Source: Nepenthes gracilis
Taxonomy: Eukaryota; Streptophyta; Magnoliopsida; Caryophyllales; Nepenthaceae
Length of the DNA stretch: 64,000 nucleotides
Reading direction: 5' to 3'
NCBI GenBank assembly: GCA_033239525.1
Contig: BSYO01000016.1
Span: forward strand, 1,302,001-1,366,000
In this document: piece by piece, positions 1-15,263 of the stretch
How positions within the stretch are numbered: position 1 is the stretch's first letter
Layout of the letters: the number at the start of each line of letters is the position of its first letter
Position numbers and translations under genes: made by a program
Notes under the pieces: model-generated
Told to the model about the DNA's origin: nothing
Databases searched by the model: none
The model's input: the letters and a program-made list of their open reading frames with translations, nothing else

Positions 1-373
1 AGCAACTATCTTGAATGAACAGAGTGAAAAAAGAAAAAACCCAATAGTTCATTTGGTTCTAGGAAAATATGAAAAGAAAAAATTGAGGAAATTATTTTTG
101 TTTGTTTGAATGTTTAGCAAATTATTAGGTAAAGAAATTATATGAAAAAACTGAGTACAATTGTTTTTTTTTTCCATGGAATTTCATTTTCCACTTGAAA
201 TTATTTTTTTAATTTGTTTCTTTAAAATTTTCCTAAATCCAAACAAATTATAAGTATTTTTGTCTAGCTTTGTAGTTAAAGTCCTGCATGCCCAAGCAAT
301 CCAAACGTGATTGTTTGAGCCAAAAATTGTAAATTTTGAGTATCCATATTAGAAGTACTCATAAAGTGTTTAC

Positions 374-1788
374 CTCATCAATGTGACCCGTATCTCCATT
401 TTCAAGAGGTTGCTCTTCTCCGCCTGTTTGCATGCCTTTGAAGGCCTCCACAACATCAACTTTGGACCTCTCGGCATAAATTAAGTAGTCCTCAGCTGGA
501 GGATAATTTCCCCTACAATTATGAAAGAAACAGTTCATGGCATGTACTAGAAAATGCAAGTAATCCATTTATTGACAACCTGTAATGGTACCTTGTCTCT
601 GTGGCTTTAGACTCCACAGCGAGTGAAATTTGCCAATCCTCAAACAAGTTAGAATACTTTTGGGGATCCGCCAATGCCTCTGCAGCTTTTGGATTAACCT
701 GTAGATAATGACAAATGTCAGACAAGAATAAACAATTTTCAACTGATTTTAACAAAATCAAATTCGTAACAACAGACCCTAAAACAGCCCATCACCTAAA
801 ACAGAATCACAGATGAAAATATCGGCAAATACATATTGGTATCGGGCCCCCTTAATACTGATGTTTATTAATACCACGACAATATTGTCATGTGTTACAA
901 TATTGGGAATATAATGCGATATATCGGCCAATACTCAAAATATTAGCCAACATTTTCTTGTTAGCTTACGATTTTTAGAAAATATATTCTTCCAATATAT
1001 ACAATTCCTATATTATTGTCCAATATTTCTTATACTAGTATGGCTGCTGTGACCAATACCTATATTGATATTTTCATCAATAAACAAAATCAAAGCATGA
1101 TAATTAGGGCAGCTCACTACATGAAAAACTTATATCAAGGAGTTTAAGATAGTTCAACATGCAAAACCTGTCTTTACATGGTGGAATGAGTATTTTTGTA
1201 ATTTGAACTTGTAACTTCTAAATCCAAATAGAACAACCTTACAGTTGTGCCAAAACTCACTCATAAATAAAAAATGAAAATTAAACATCATAAAATGACA
1301 ATGTGTGTGTGTGTGTGTGTAATGTGATGACAATGTGATGAGAAATTCAACTTATTATAGCTACAACTACACTTAGGAATTAGGAGAAATATAGATACAG
1401 TAGAACTCACTCAACTCATCTAGGCTTCATCCCCCCACCCCTGAAGCAAGAAATTTGATGTGCTTCTGATTTTAGAGTATCATTGCATTACAGTTACCTT
1501 AACAATAGTGCCATAAAACTCTACATGTAATATTATGATCATAGAAACAAGTTATTACATTGACAATTGTTATGTTATCATGTTATTATTAATTGTTCAG
1601 CATCCAGGTCACCAGCTGGCATTATTATATCATAGATATCAAATATCAAATAATTTTAAACATCATACTCGATTGTTTTCACTTACCAGTTTTTGATGTT
1701 TCAAGACCATTTAGAAAAATTCAATAAAAATTCAATCTTTTTACATAAATTTCCTTTTCTCAAAGTGCAATGTCAAGATGTTGATATT

Positions 1789-1835
<47 letters not shown>

Positions 1836-4800
1836 AGTGCCCGGGGAATGCCCTAATATCTTTGTTCTAACTCCAAGTTGTAAAACACTTGGAGATAGCA
1901 CATAAGTCTCTGTAAATTTTTATTCTTATTTTAATACAATTAATTACTTACCAAAAAAAAAAAGATGTTGATATTTTGTGATATAACCAGACAACATAAA
2001 CATATTTTTTTGATTGAGAATATCCATTTTTTTAAGATTTGAATCCTTGGTCAACAAAGCAACAATCAATCAACATGGTGACCAAATTACCTTACTGAGG
2101 TCTTTTCTCCATATTGCAATAATTTCTGACACCTTGCTGGGAAGATAAGACCGCGCAAACAAAGCTGCCTCGGGTATCCGATTGCTGCAGATACAACACA
2201 AGATTAGAATGCCATGCTAAAAGCTCAGGCAAACAAATTAATTGAGGATGCACTATGATGATGACAAGTCAATGAATAACCTGTCCACCAGCAGCTGAAG
2301 GCAGTCTTCCAATTTAGCCAACATGAATAAACATTGGAAAGTAACATTATTTTTTCCCTGCTCTCTAGCTAGGATTCCCAGTTCAAAAATTCCTTCAGCA
2401 TCTCCCATCGAAGAATAAAGCAACAATAAACCACTCAAATCCATTGCATTCGTCAGACATTCTTCTGCCATTTGTAACTACAATGATAACACAAACCAAA
2501 TGTTATCATCAAACAAAAGGTAGTTTCAAAAGTTTGAAAATGTGATCATCGAACAAAAAAACAAGCACAAAACTTAGTAAGTTTGGAACATATTTTGCTA
2601 CAGGATAAAAACATCACTGATCATTCAACCTTCTCCGGTCAGCATTAAACTTGCATGTAACTGCAGTAAACGCTCAGCTCAATTAAAAAATGTGTTTGAT
2701 TTCAAAACAACACCTTGATTTGGATTACAATGTTGTATGTGATGTTTTATTTCCAGCACTTAGTCTCGCTCCATGAATGAGTTATAAGCATCAACATATT
2801 CATAGCTAGCTTTGCAATTGAGCAAAAATCATGCCCATCCGACATTTATTGAGAAATTTGTGAAGAATTAAATACTGTCAGCACATTTCTCAATGCTTTA
2901 CTTCTTGGCAGCTTGATTATTTAATCATTGCAATTATCTGATATCAAAAAACGACAAGGCTGTATTATATCTTTTCAAGCTACAACTGGGGATTCCGTTT
3001 GCTTTAGAATGAGGGGAAAAAAAAAGGCTCCAAGAGTTCAACACTATTGGCACGAAATAACCTAACACAAGCATACAATAAGAGACACAGGGAGTAAAGC
3101 TGTGCCACATCATGATAAAGGAATTTTAGGTGTATTCTGACTGTCCATTTTTCCTTTGTGTTTTCTTTTTTCTTTTTGGGATGAGGTTTCGGAATCAGAA
3201 TGGATCTTTAAGGATAATCAAGCACCTTTCCGGTGGACATAGCCAATTCTCCCAACTGCTTCCACTTTGACTCACTTTGAACTTCAGTAGCTATCTCCTG
3301 CAAACAAAAAACAAAATTAAAAACAACAAAAAAAGAAAAATAAACAATTATCACCCCCAAAAAAATGCCTTTGAAAATGGAAAATTTTCCGGAACATAAG
3401 ACTAGCACACAACCTACATTTGCAACCTCTAGCTTGCCAAGCTGTATGGCTAGCTCAAACCGGTAATCAGGGTCTGTTGCTACTTCAAGTGCATCTTCAA
3501 TCATGCCTCGTGATTCCAGAAATCGAGCCACACTACAAAATTGGCATAAATGTCAAATTGAGATTGTAGCAAATGAGAAAACCTCAAATCTACATTTTAA
3601 ATGTTATGTTTTTTCTCCTCTTTTGTTTTAAGTTACTGGAGTTAATAAGCACGAGGGTGGAGCATAAATGTACACAATTGATAATCAGTTTCCTCAGAAC
3701 ATGCCAGAGCAAGTTTTCCACTTCCCAGGGTTTACATTCCAGAGCTTCATACAAATGTAATCGGTACACTACGTACATGTGTATATGCAAGAATAAATGT
3801 GTGTATACACATGTGTATGCGATCATGTGTATGTGTGTAGGTTCAATAGAAAACAGATGCAACATGGAACAAATGGAAGTATTTTTTTTTCAATAAAAGC
3901 AGCAAGAAATAATGTATATGCATGAATAAATGTATGTGTATATGCATGTGTATGTGAGCGAGCGTGTGAATGAGTGTAGGTTCAATAGAAAACTGATGCA
4001 ACATGGGACAAATGTAAGTATTTTTTCAGCAAAAGTAACAAGGATTGCTACTATATTGATATGGCAGTCCCGCTCAAATAAGTGATAGCTATTACTCTTT
4101 TAAATTGTTGAACAATAAAAAACTGTCACAAAATGTTGTCAAAAGGCATTCATGTGAGAGGAAAAAAACTATTTACAGTGCCCAGTTATTGCCTGAAAAT
4201 GGTTGGCCATCAGAATTTATCTATTGACTGAGGTAGCAACCTATAGAAGGAGATTTATCTATTGACTGAGGCATTCCAAAAGCATCTGGGGAATGAGGTA
4301 CATGATGCTGTCATCAATCTGATCATATGGCCAAATTCAACAAAACTGTAAAAACACCACCGTTGACAGGAAAGAAAAAAAGGGAAAAAAACCTAAGAAA
4401 GCAGAAAGGTGGGGTAAGGAAAGAACAAGGAAAAAAGAGTGGCTCAAGCAGCACATAAATCAAAAGGTAAGCAGTCACCAAAATCTCCAAGAATTGGTGA
4501 TTTACAAAAGTCAAGATCTCACAGTTACTTTATAACGTTTCCATGCTTCAACCAGAATATCAAACATAACCCAAAATAGTTAGCAGTTGATGAGTTCACA
4601 TACTTGGAACTAAATGGGTCTCCATTGAATAATGAAAATACAGACCCATACAAAGGATTTTAAGAAAGAAAGGATCCACACAAAATGCACACAAGTAACG
4701 GATCAATAATCATCTCCCAAATACTAGGCACCAAAAAAAAATCAACTAGACAAAGAATCCAGAAACATTTACATGTTATAATTAGCATAAAGAAATAGGT

Positions 4801-7800
4801 TGGATTGCAATAAATAATATTGCTCTTTGGAAACATTTTAACTTACAACTACAAAGCTTGGCCAATTGGCAGAAATGCATTTTACACTATTCAGATGGCT
4901 CGAGACGTTATACCTATTATGGTGCAACTTAGGAATTGAAGGTAAAATTTCATTGGCCCGTTCAAAGTCTCCCCGCATCACAAGAGTCTTGTATTCAATC
5001 AAGCTAAGGAGCAATGTGTATCCCATTACACTGCAACAGAAAAGGGGGAGCAAAAAACAAGAGAAACAAATGAAAATCAGACTAATCCCCATGAAGATGG
5101 CAAACCACTGAAGCAATAAAGGAAGCTCACTTGAATTCCTTGTCAATGAGGTAAACACGACTTTGACTAGCTAGGTACCCCAACAGGTACATTGGACGAT
5201 CCAAGTGAAACATTGTTGTTACCTATAACCATAACATCATATACAAGGACAGCTGCAACCAGAAAAGGAAAGGGGGAAAACAGAATAATTCTTAAAAGCA
5301 GAATGCTCAAGCCAGAATTGAAAAATTTATACCTCACCACCAACACAATAATTGAGCCGCCAAGAAGAGTTGTTATAAATGAAACAATCACCAACCCATA
5401 TTCCAGTCCTCACTCTTTCATTTGTTTCATGAAGAAGCTCAAATGCATCCTCCACACCCTGGTCATCAATTGGTCTTCCACTATCGAGAAAGGAAAATAC
5501 TTTGTCATGCTGTAATTGCAATTAAAACCCAAATTCAATCCAGTTTTATGTTGCAGATGACTTGAAGCTGAGAATATCCTTGCACAGATTCATAAAGAGA
5601 AGGTCAAAGACCATAAGAAAATGAGACGCAAGTGGAGGAACAGTCATTACATTGTATTTGAGGATGTAAAATGATGTATCACTAGAAATAGCCACCAAAT
5701 CCCCACCATCAGCCCAATAAAGATTCTGAAACAATATCAAATAAAAATAAATGAATGAATAAAATTGGCACTGGCACACAGATGACTGTACAACACAAAC
5801 AGTGTTTCTCCACTTACTTTGACGTTGACATCAATTCTCCGAATCAATCTGCACTCTGCCCAATCATAGAAGCAAATAAAATCATTGGAACACATAGCCA
5901 ACAAAAATCCACCATATATACGCTCAGCAGAAAATGTTGGTCTGATACTCTTCTTTTCCTGAAATATGCTGCCTATATCAAGCTCCATGTCGATTGAAGA
6001 AGCAAAGGAAATAAAAATCACACTGTAGGACACTAAAAATCTTGATAATAGGAGTAATAGGAAGGTTAAAGCATATTGACATCCAAGCGAGTTTGCTCAA
6101 AAGAAAGATGTTCTACTAATACTATGATAGTGTTGAAATTGTGGAGAAGGAATTAGATTATGAATTATGAAGTGATAACAATGTCGACATAGTAAGGTTG
6201 AACTTAGCTTTCCTTACATAACAATAATTCTAATTTGTCTGAGAATGCCAAGAGTCTAATATCAGCAATTAACCCTTAAGTTATAGCAAAATTTTTCTAC
6301 ATAGGCACAAAACCTCACAAAGGTATCACAAAAAGGCTATGGGCCAATAGAACTACTAGATACCAGGATCAAAACCATAAAAAAGACAATTATCATCCAA
6401 CACTACTTGCAGGTGAAAGTCTCTGCTGCCTGGCCATCATAGTGGAAGAAATAGGGAAGGAAAAGCATGGCATAGAAAAATCTTCCAGGGACAATAAAAG
6501 AAAAGGGGAAATCAAGCTTCCTGCAGAGGTGAGAGAAACTTATATAATCATTCAGCTAATAGTGGATGAATCACACAGGCAGAAAAAATTAACTGTAGAA
6601 AGAACAAACCTGGAAATTTTTACTAAAAATTTTGATCTTGGACGTGCTTTCTCTTACAGCATATTCTCCATCCGATGACCAAACAAATTCTAATGCTGAT
6701 CCAAATGACCTGTTTCTCCAGGCCACAGCAGTATAAATGATGTATTCTCCATCACCACATACCACTACAAACCTTCCATTGGGGTTGTGCTTCAAGTACT
6801 GGAAACACAATTGCCAATATATAATGGATTAGCCACCACATTAATGTCATGTATGCTTCCACTGGCATAATAAATTACAGCAATCATAAAAAGGGAAGTG
6901 AACACCAGACAAGCCAGACGGCACTGCTTTATTATACTAAAGTTATTTTGAATGATTGATTTGGATGATTTACAGATTATATCCTTTCGTCATATCTTAT
7001 GTTCCAACAAGGTACAATGTTCCCTAGCTCTCAAAGCTCTGATATGTAAGGAAGGATAGTCAAATTAAACAACTGATCAATGAACAGTTGTAAAATAAAC
7101 ATCAATGAACAGTTGTAAAATAAACATCCTGGCCCTTTCCATCCATCAATCAACACAAAAGCCCTTCTACTTGGCAGGTATAAAGCAACTCCTCAATAAG
7201 CAGATAATAACTAATGTGTGTACATGCATTGAAGACCAACCAGTCAGAGAGCTACTTGATGTGACTAAAGAAATATACTTTCGGTTGATAGCATTGAACG
7301 CTTAATGCAAAACACAATCAATAGAAGATTTAAATATATTAAAAAAAACTTATCGTCCATGAGGATCAGCCTAAGTGCAACATGAAGTTGCTCTATATGA
7401 GCTCGAGATAATGTGTTTAAACCACAAAAATTCTCTCTCTACTATGCAAGGGGTAAGGCAGCATACATTTGACCAGACCCTCTCTAGATCCCACGATAAG
7501 GAAGTCTCGTGCACTAAGTCGTCCTTTTTGTAACTTGTCTACCATTAATCCAGCAGAGTATAACGAAATGCAGACACTATAAAGAAAAATTTAAAGCAGA
7601 AGGGGGGAAAATATACCTGTCTACATTATGTTCTAAGCATGGCCAAACTAAAGCAGCCTCTCAAAATAGTAGTAGATAACAGTACACCAATTGTTCAACT
7701 TTTCCACAAAAAGGCAGCACAATCTCTAATATCACATTAACACAATGCGAACTTACTTGTGGGTAAAGATCACAGGTCCCCAACTCCTTAACTGCCAGTT

Positions 7801-10800
7801 GCAATCTTTCTCCATCACTAAGCTGAGAAGCAGAGGTTAAAACAATTATGAACGTTACCGTCAAAGAAAACCCATTCCATACAAGTAACACATATCCATC
7901 CTTTAACAGAAGTAAGAAATACATTCCAACTGGTTAAAACCTCATGACCAGGTCCCACACGCCTGATGTCCACTGTCTGAATTTCATTATGCTTTGCCCA
8001 TATTATCTTTCCACTATTGTCCATGCTAGAAACAGGTATTTCACGACCAATTTTCACCATTATGGTCCCTTCATCGTAACCTATTACAACCCTGCACAGA
8101 TTGATGAACAACAATAGAAAATGTTGCTAAAATGTCAAACTTGCTGTGAAAGCGCAAGTCATATATGGCCAACTTTGGGTAGTAACAAAGTTTTTACTTG
8201 CCGAAAAGAACAGAAAGGAAAATTTCATGTTATTGAGACCTTGTCTAATTTTTCACTAAGTAGATAAATATTTGTCAAATGTAGAGGAGATAATATTATT
8301 CTGGGTTTAACATATGAAATTCCAAGTACACGTTGCCATATCTTCTCTAAATCCTTACCAAAAAAATATTATTTTGGGTGCAGGTCCAGTGATGCAAAAG
8401 TGAGAATGATTTCTTGAAAAGAATAATTACCCTCAAGATCCATACACAATAATATGCAACAGTAATATTGATAGAGTTTAGCCACCTCAACAAGGTCATT
8501 GATGCAAAAAGTGAAGCATACATTTCAAACTTGGAAGAGAACTACAAAATCCCCTGGAAAAGAAGTAGATTACCGACGGAAACCCCTCATGTATCCAATA
8601 GTCCAAACTCTTTCAAGACCATAATTAAGGGTATTTTCAAGTCTGCAAACAAGATTCAGCAATTTTTTTAGGAACTGAAACTTCAAATATCAACATTCAT
8701 CTATTTCAACAGCACAACATATACAATATCCAAGATGAAATAACAATACTTTGTGCTTGGCTAAATAAAGACTCAATTTATGTACATAAAAGGCTTCACA
8801 ACTTCACAAAATCTGTTACGGATAAAATTCCACCAAATATAAATCCCAATTTATATGGCATGTTCCTTGTACCAAAATATGCATGACTACATATTTTGTG
8901 GAATCTTAAGTAACTAGCAACTTCATACGAGGTTTATTTCTCAAAAAGTCTAATTAAACCAATATCGTTATCTCTCTCCAGAAGGAAACACAGAAGGCAA
9001 ATATTAGAATCACAATTTGGCACATTCATAGCTCAAAGAGTAACCTAGTATGGTTCACAGCTGCTGCTAATTTTGGTCCAATATATAGTCCGACGTACAA
9101 GCTTTCCATATTCATATTCACCAAACAAACTCCCATAAATACAATTTTACCCTTGAAAAGAAAAAGTAAGATTTAAATACACAGGAAGGTGGGCTCACAA
9201 CCAAGTATACTATCTTTATGAAGTTCAAAAGGCAATATTTAATTAAGTATAAAATGACAAGGATAGCCTAATAGTTGTTTATTTCAAGAAAGTAGCTGTT
9301 CATTTTGTGACGGCTTAAGATATCCAATAATGGATGAGTACATTTTCCTAACTTTCACTAGAATTTATGAAAGTCATTTGAAGCCATGATCAGGCGAGTG
9401 CATAAAAATGAAGTATTTATTGGCGAAATGAACAATTTTAGAAGGAAACACTTCATATGGTGAGTGGAGTAAAAGGAGATGGAAAAAATTATAGATAATT
9501 TTTAATAGTATCCATTATCAAGCAGTTGCAATCTTAAGGCTGAGCTTTCATCAAAGACTCCATCCATCACAAAGTTTGTCGCTCACCATCAATTTTGGAT
9601 GGCCCCAAATAAATATCCACGTTCCTGATGTGGATGTCCCAGAATAAAGTTCTACCATCTTGTTCTACACTCATCCTACTTCTATCTTGCATGTACTTTA
9701 ATAGAAGTATTACCTTTCCAATCTTATCTTAGAATGCAGAGTACAATATGATGATATTTAAAAGAAAATTTGAGCTGCTATTTAAGATACCTATTAAGGA
9801 TGAAACTTCATAGAATGAATCAAAAAGGCCAACATTAACTCAGCAAGGTACATCTTGCCATAATTAGATGACAATAATCGGGTGGTGAAATCCAGCTAAA
9901 ACAGCTCAAGGCAGAAGCCTCCAAGATAGGCTTTCCTTATTCTAACACAATAAAAAAGGATAACGCAAGAAATTTAATCACAATCTGAAATTAACCATGG
10001 AAGAAAATACTAGGTATAAGTTGCCTGTAAGTTGTTGCATGCCATATGCGAACAGTCCCATCCTCGGAACCTGTTATAATGATGGGAAGTTCAGGATGAA
10101 AACAAACTGCAGATACATTGTGTGTGTGTCCTTCCAGTGTCTGAACACAGCTTTTTGTTTGATAATCCCAGACCTATTTAAATTGCATTCATCAGTAACA
10201 CATAAATATAAACTTCTTCAGCAAATCCAGAATTAGCAGAAGAGTAGACCTTTGCTGTATGGTCATCAGAACCAGTGATCAGATATGGTTTATCACCACC
10301 TGTAAAGTAATCAACGCAGTTTACCCCTTTCAAATGGGCATCCAAAGCAAAATTTGGGTCTGGAGAGCCAAGATTCCAGATCTGACAAAGTCATTACCAG
10401 AGCAAAAGTAATGTCATATAACTAGCAATAATCAGGAAAGGAAAAGAAAGTGAACCCTTCACAAACTGAAACTCAAGAAATACCTTAACAGTGCGGTCAA
10501 GGGAGGCACTAGCAAAGGTGTTGGTATCTTTGGGATTAAATGTCACTTGCATCACATAATGGGAATGTCCTTCAAAAACCTGAGTACAGGCCCAACCTTT
10601 GTCCCAATCCCATAGCTTTATAAGCATGTCATCAGATGATGACAGCACATACGGAAGTGTAGGGTGGACAGCTACACATCTAATGTAATCTGTGTGAGCT
10701 TCAAATACTTTGACCTTATCCATAGTATTGTAATTGTACACACGTATGAACATGTCATCAGCTCCAGCAACAACCCATTGTTTTCGCGTAACGAACTTGG

Positions 10801-13800
10801 ATGACCTAACTGCAAATATGCATAGGCAGTAAAATACAATTAATAGCTTGCTGGAAAGGAAGTTGTGAGAGAATGTATATTTAGCACCTTCATCAACCAT
10901 AACACATGCATACATAGTACATACCTGGTAACTCAGACACCTCAAATGACTTTGTCATAATCTGTAAGGATAACAAATTGTGTTCACATTAGAAATAAAA
11001 AAAAAAAACCTCAGTCATAGTAAGGCTCTACAGAATTTTTTTTAATACCTTAACATAGTTTGGTCCAGTGGATCACTTTCCAATTTCCATAGCAAACAAC
11101 AAATACAGGTCTTATGAACTGTTGATAATATGTTCATTATATTAAACAAACTGTTGTGTTTCTTTCACAGAATACCTCCATGGTTCTACTCTGTCTTAAA
11201 GCTTAAACTGGCAAATTCACTAAAATAAGGATCTCATTCAAGGTCCTGAAAATTCAACTTCTCTAACAGGAATTTAGAGGTTTTCCCCTACAAAGAACCA
11301 GAAAATGACAAACACGTATATAGATGCAGGACAGACGAAACAAAAAATTAGGATCTTAGAGCAAGAGAAGACTGTTTACAACAAACTTTAGATGGAGATC
11401 AGAAAACTATTTCGAGACTTAGCATGAACGTGCTGGCTAAAGTAACTGAAGGCTAATCACCTATAGGCTACAGTCCATACTCGTTATAACTGCAAATTTC
11501 ATGTGCCCTACAGTGGACAACATAAACATGCAATCAGAAATTGCAATCACAATATTCTCGTTTCAATGTGTACAAGACTGGATCACCGAAAGTATATCAA
11601 TATCAGAAATGCTATGGGAGGGAAAAAAATTGGATACTCCCTTGGGAATTTAACAGCATATAAAAGCTATTTGGCTCATAAGAAAATGCACGTATATCTG
11701 GCAATCAGCAGGAATATGACTAGTGCGATGGACTGAACCACATTGAAACAAAGGCACCAGAAACTTGGCCTAAAATGGTTGCATAAAAGTTCAAATTTGT
11801 CATCACATCCCAACAATCTGAGATAGAATAATTTAGCAGCGTTTGTTTAATTTCAAACACCACCTGTGCTGAGGATTTGTCCTAGTGCTAGCCAGTCCAA
11901 GGCATAGAAAAAAAAGGGGTTGCCATTAAGTAGCCAACTGCAAGTGTAATACTTCTTTTTATCCCTTTTTGACAAGGATTTGAGAATTAAGCACATTATC
12001 CCTGAGGCATCCCTAGCGGATCATTATAATGCTTGAGGAGAGTGCTAAATGGGCTAGAATCACTAAATTCCCGCCCGGGTATAGTGTGAAATAGCAAGGC
12101 CTACCATATCATAGAGGGTATGGTTAAAGAGGTTAGCCCAAAATTCAAGTGAAAAATCCAGAATATTGGTACTTCGTCTAATAACGTTATGGAGGTGATA
12201 GATACTATGATTAGAAGAATGATCAATGTAGCATGCCTAAAAGAAAGAGAGTGGGTGGAGAGAGTCAAGGATATAGATAGGACTGGTTACAAATTAATTG
12301 TGGATAGAGCTAGGAATAGAGTTGGCATAACTGCGGATAAAGATTTGAAAAGGAGTGTTGCAAGTGTACTTAGAAGTGAGAACAAAATTACGGCTACAAG
12401 GTGGTACTAAAAAAAGAAAAACTCAATATCATAAGTGCATATGCTCCCCAAGTGGGGTTAGATGACAAAGGAAACCAAAATTTTGGGAGGTAATTAGGCA
12501 GGTGATTGAAGACATTCCACCTGGATCTACAACCATGCATGGTATAGTTATTGCCACACTCCAATGTCTACAATAGTCATGTCAATAGTAAATTATTGCC
12601 AACAAGGTATTGCACCATGGATTTTAGTTGTCAACAATGGAGAGGGATTGTTAGAATGTGTGATAAAATGCTGAAGGAAATGATATTTTAGATTTTTTAT
12701 GGCTTATGATCTTATGGTCAAGAAGAGGGAGGAGCATTTGATCATGTAAATGCATGGCTCGTCAAAAACTCATATTGACTATTTTAGGGTAAGGAAAAGG
12801 GCACTTTTTTTTAGGACTGTAAGACCATTTGTGGCCAGGTTGATTACACCACACCGTTTGTTAATATTAGTCACCACATCATTTGTCAATATTGCATAAG
12901 AAATGGAAGGAAAGTGAAGTACAATCTAACAACAACTAAATGATAGAATGTAAAGGGTGACAAAGTCTCTTTTTTAGAGATAAGATGCTATAGGAAAGTA
13001 CTAGATATCTAGATGGGAGTAGTAAGAGGATGTGGGATGCTAGGGATAATTGCATTCAAAATGTAGCCAAAGAGATGTTAGGGGAATCAAACAGAGTGCA
13101 CCATGCTAAAACAAAAAAAAAAAGCTTGGTGATGGTGCAACAAGCAGATTCAGGAGAAAATGAAAGTAAGATAGAAATAATGAGAACAAGGAGAGGTATA
13201 AATATGTTAAACAAGGCAAAGAAAGCTGTGAGCCAAATCTAAGCTGTAAGAGGACTTGTTCAAGCAACTTAATGCAAAGGAGGAAGAAAATGATGTCTTT
13301 AGACTAGTCAAAGAAAGAGAGAAAAAAACAAAAGACTTGAATCAAGTATTCAAGTGTATCAAGGACGGCGAAAACAGGTACTTGTTGTATATGATACCAA
13401 TGCTTGATGGAGGAGCTATTACCACAACCTTTTTAATGAGATAAGGAGAGCTAATGCTTGGGCTCAATGACTAAAGCAAATTGAAATCACTCTGATTATC
13501 AACCAATCGGAAATAAGTTGAAGTGTTGAACATCTTGTGGATAGGGAGACAAATGGATCAGATGGTGTCCCAGTGGAGACTAGAAACTTAAGGAGGAAGA
13601 GGAAATTTGTGGTTGACTAGATTCTTTAACAAATTCCTAAGAAATAAGAAGAAAATAGATGAGTGGAAAAGGAGAACATTTGTGCCCATATACAAGAACA
13701 AGATGATATAAGAAGTTGTGCTAACTACAGAGGCATTGAGTTGATGAGTCATACGATGAAGCCATGGGAAAAGGGTTATGAAAATGAGATAAAGGCAAGA

Positions 13801-15232
13801 TTGGAGAATAGATTAAGGCATGATACGAGTATCAGAAAACGATGTTTATCAACTTAGAGAAAACATATTATACAGTTTCAAGAAATGTATTAGGGAAATT
13901 TTTGGAGAAAAAGGGGTTTTATAACTTACATCCAAGTTATAAAAGATATGTATAATGGCATAAGGACTCATACAAAGATACTAAGATTTGTTCAATTACA
14001 ATGGTTTCACAACAAGGTTCAACTTTAAGCTTGTAGCCATTTGCCTTTAGTATGGATGAATTAGCCAAACACATTCACTATGAAGTACCATAAATGCATG
14101 AACTTCACAAATGATATAGTTTTAGTAGATGAGGCAAGATGGCATTAAGGCCAACTTAGAAGTTTGAAGAGGGTCAATGGAAGCTAAATGTCTTAAAAAT
14201 TAGAAAAAAAAAAGACTTAATATATGGAATACAATTTTTTGTAAAAATATGCTTGTCTCAGATATTAAATCATGTACGTGTAAGTATAAACTAATTCAAA
14301 CGGTGAAACTGCGAATGACTCTTTAAATCAATTATTGTTTGTTTGATGATGCCTACTACTTAGATAACTATAGTAATTCTAGAGCTAATATGTGCAACAA
14401 ACCCCAACTTCTGAAAGAGATGCATTTATTAGATAAAAGATCAACATGGGTTTAACCTGTCGCTCAGATGATTCATGATAACTCGACGAATCGTATAGTT
14501 TTGACATTGGCAATGCATCATTCAGATTTTTACCTTATCAACTTTTGAAGGCAAGTTAATGGCCTACCATGGTGGTAACAGGTGACGGAGAATTAGAGTT
14601 CGATTCTAGAGAGTGAGCATTAAAAACAATTATCGCATCCAAGGAAGGCAACAGGTGCGCAAATTACCCAATACGGACATAGGAGGTAGTGATAATAAAT
14701 AACAATATCGGCCTCATTGAGCCTGGTAATTGGAATGAGTACAATCTAAATCCCTTAACGACGATCCATTGAAGGCAAGTTTGGAGCCAGCAGCCCCGGT
14801 AATTCTAGCTCCAGTTAAATAACTTGCAGTTGGACTTTGGGATAGGGCAGCTGGTCCGCATTCGATGAATACCAATTGTCTCGTCCTTTCTACCACCAAT
14901 GCGCTCCTAGCTTTAATTGGCCAAGTTGTGCCTCTAGCGCTATTACTTTGAAGAAATTAGAATGCTTAAAGCAGGTCTGAATAGGAGATACATTAGCATG
15001 AGATAACATTATAGGATCCCAATCTTACTGTGTTGGCCTTCTAGATAGGAGAATTGATTAACAGGAACAGTCAAGGGCATTCATATTTCATAATTAGAGG
15101 TAAAATTCTTAGATTTATAAAAGACAAGCAACTGCAAAAACATTTGCCAAAGATATTTTCATTAATCAAGAATGAAAAATGGGGGCTCAAAGGTGATTGA
15201 ATATAGTCCTAGTCTCAACCATAAACCATACT

Positions 15233-15263
<31 letters not shown>

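Noticed and set aside
14714..14899. 61-codon minus-strand frame
   Set aside because: It is the complement of the 18S rRNA pseudogene.
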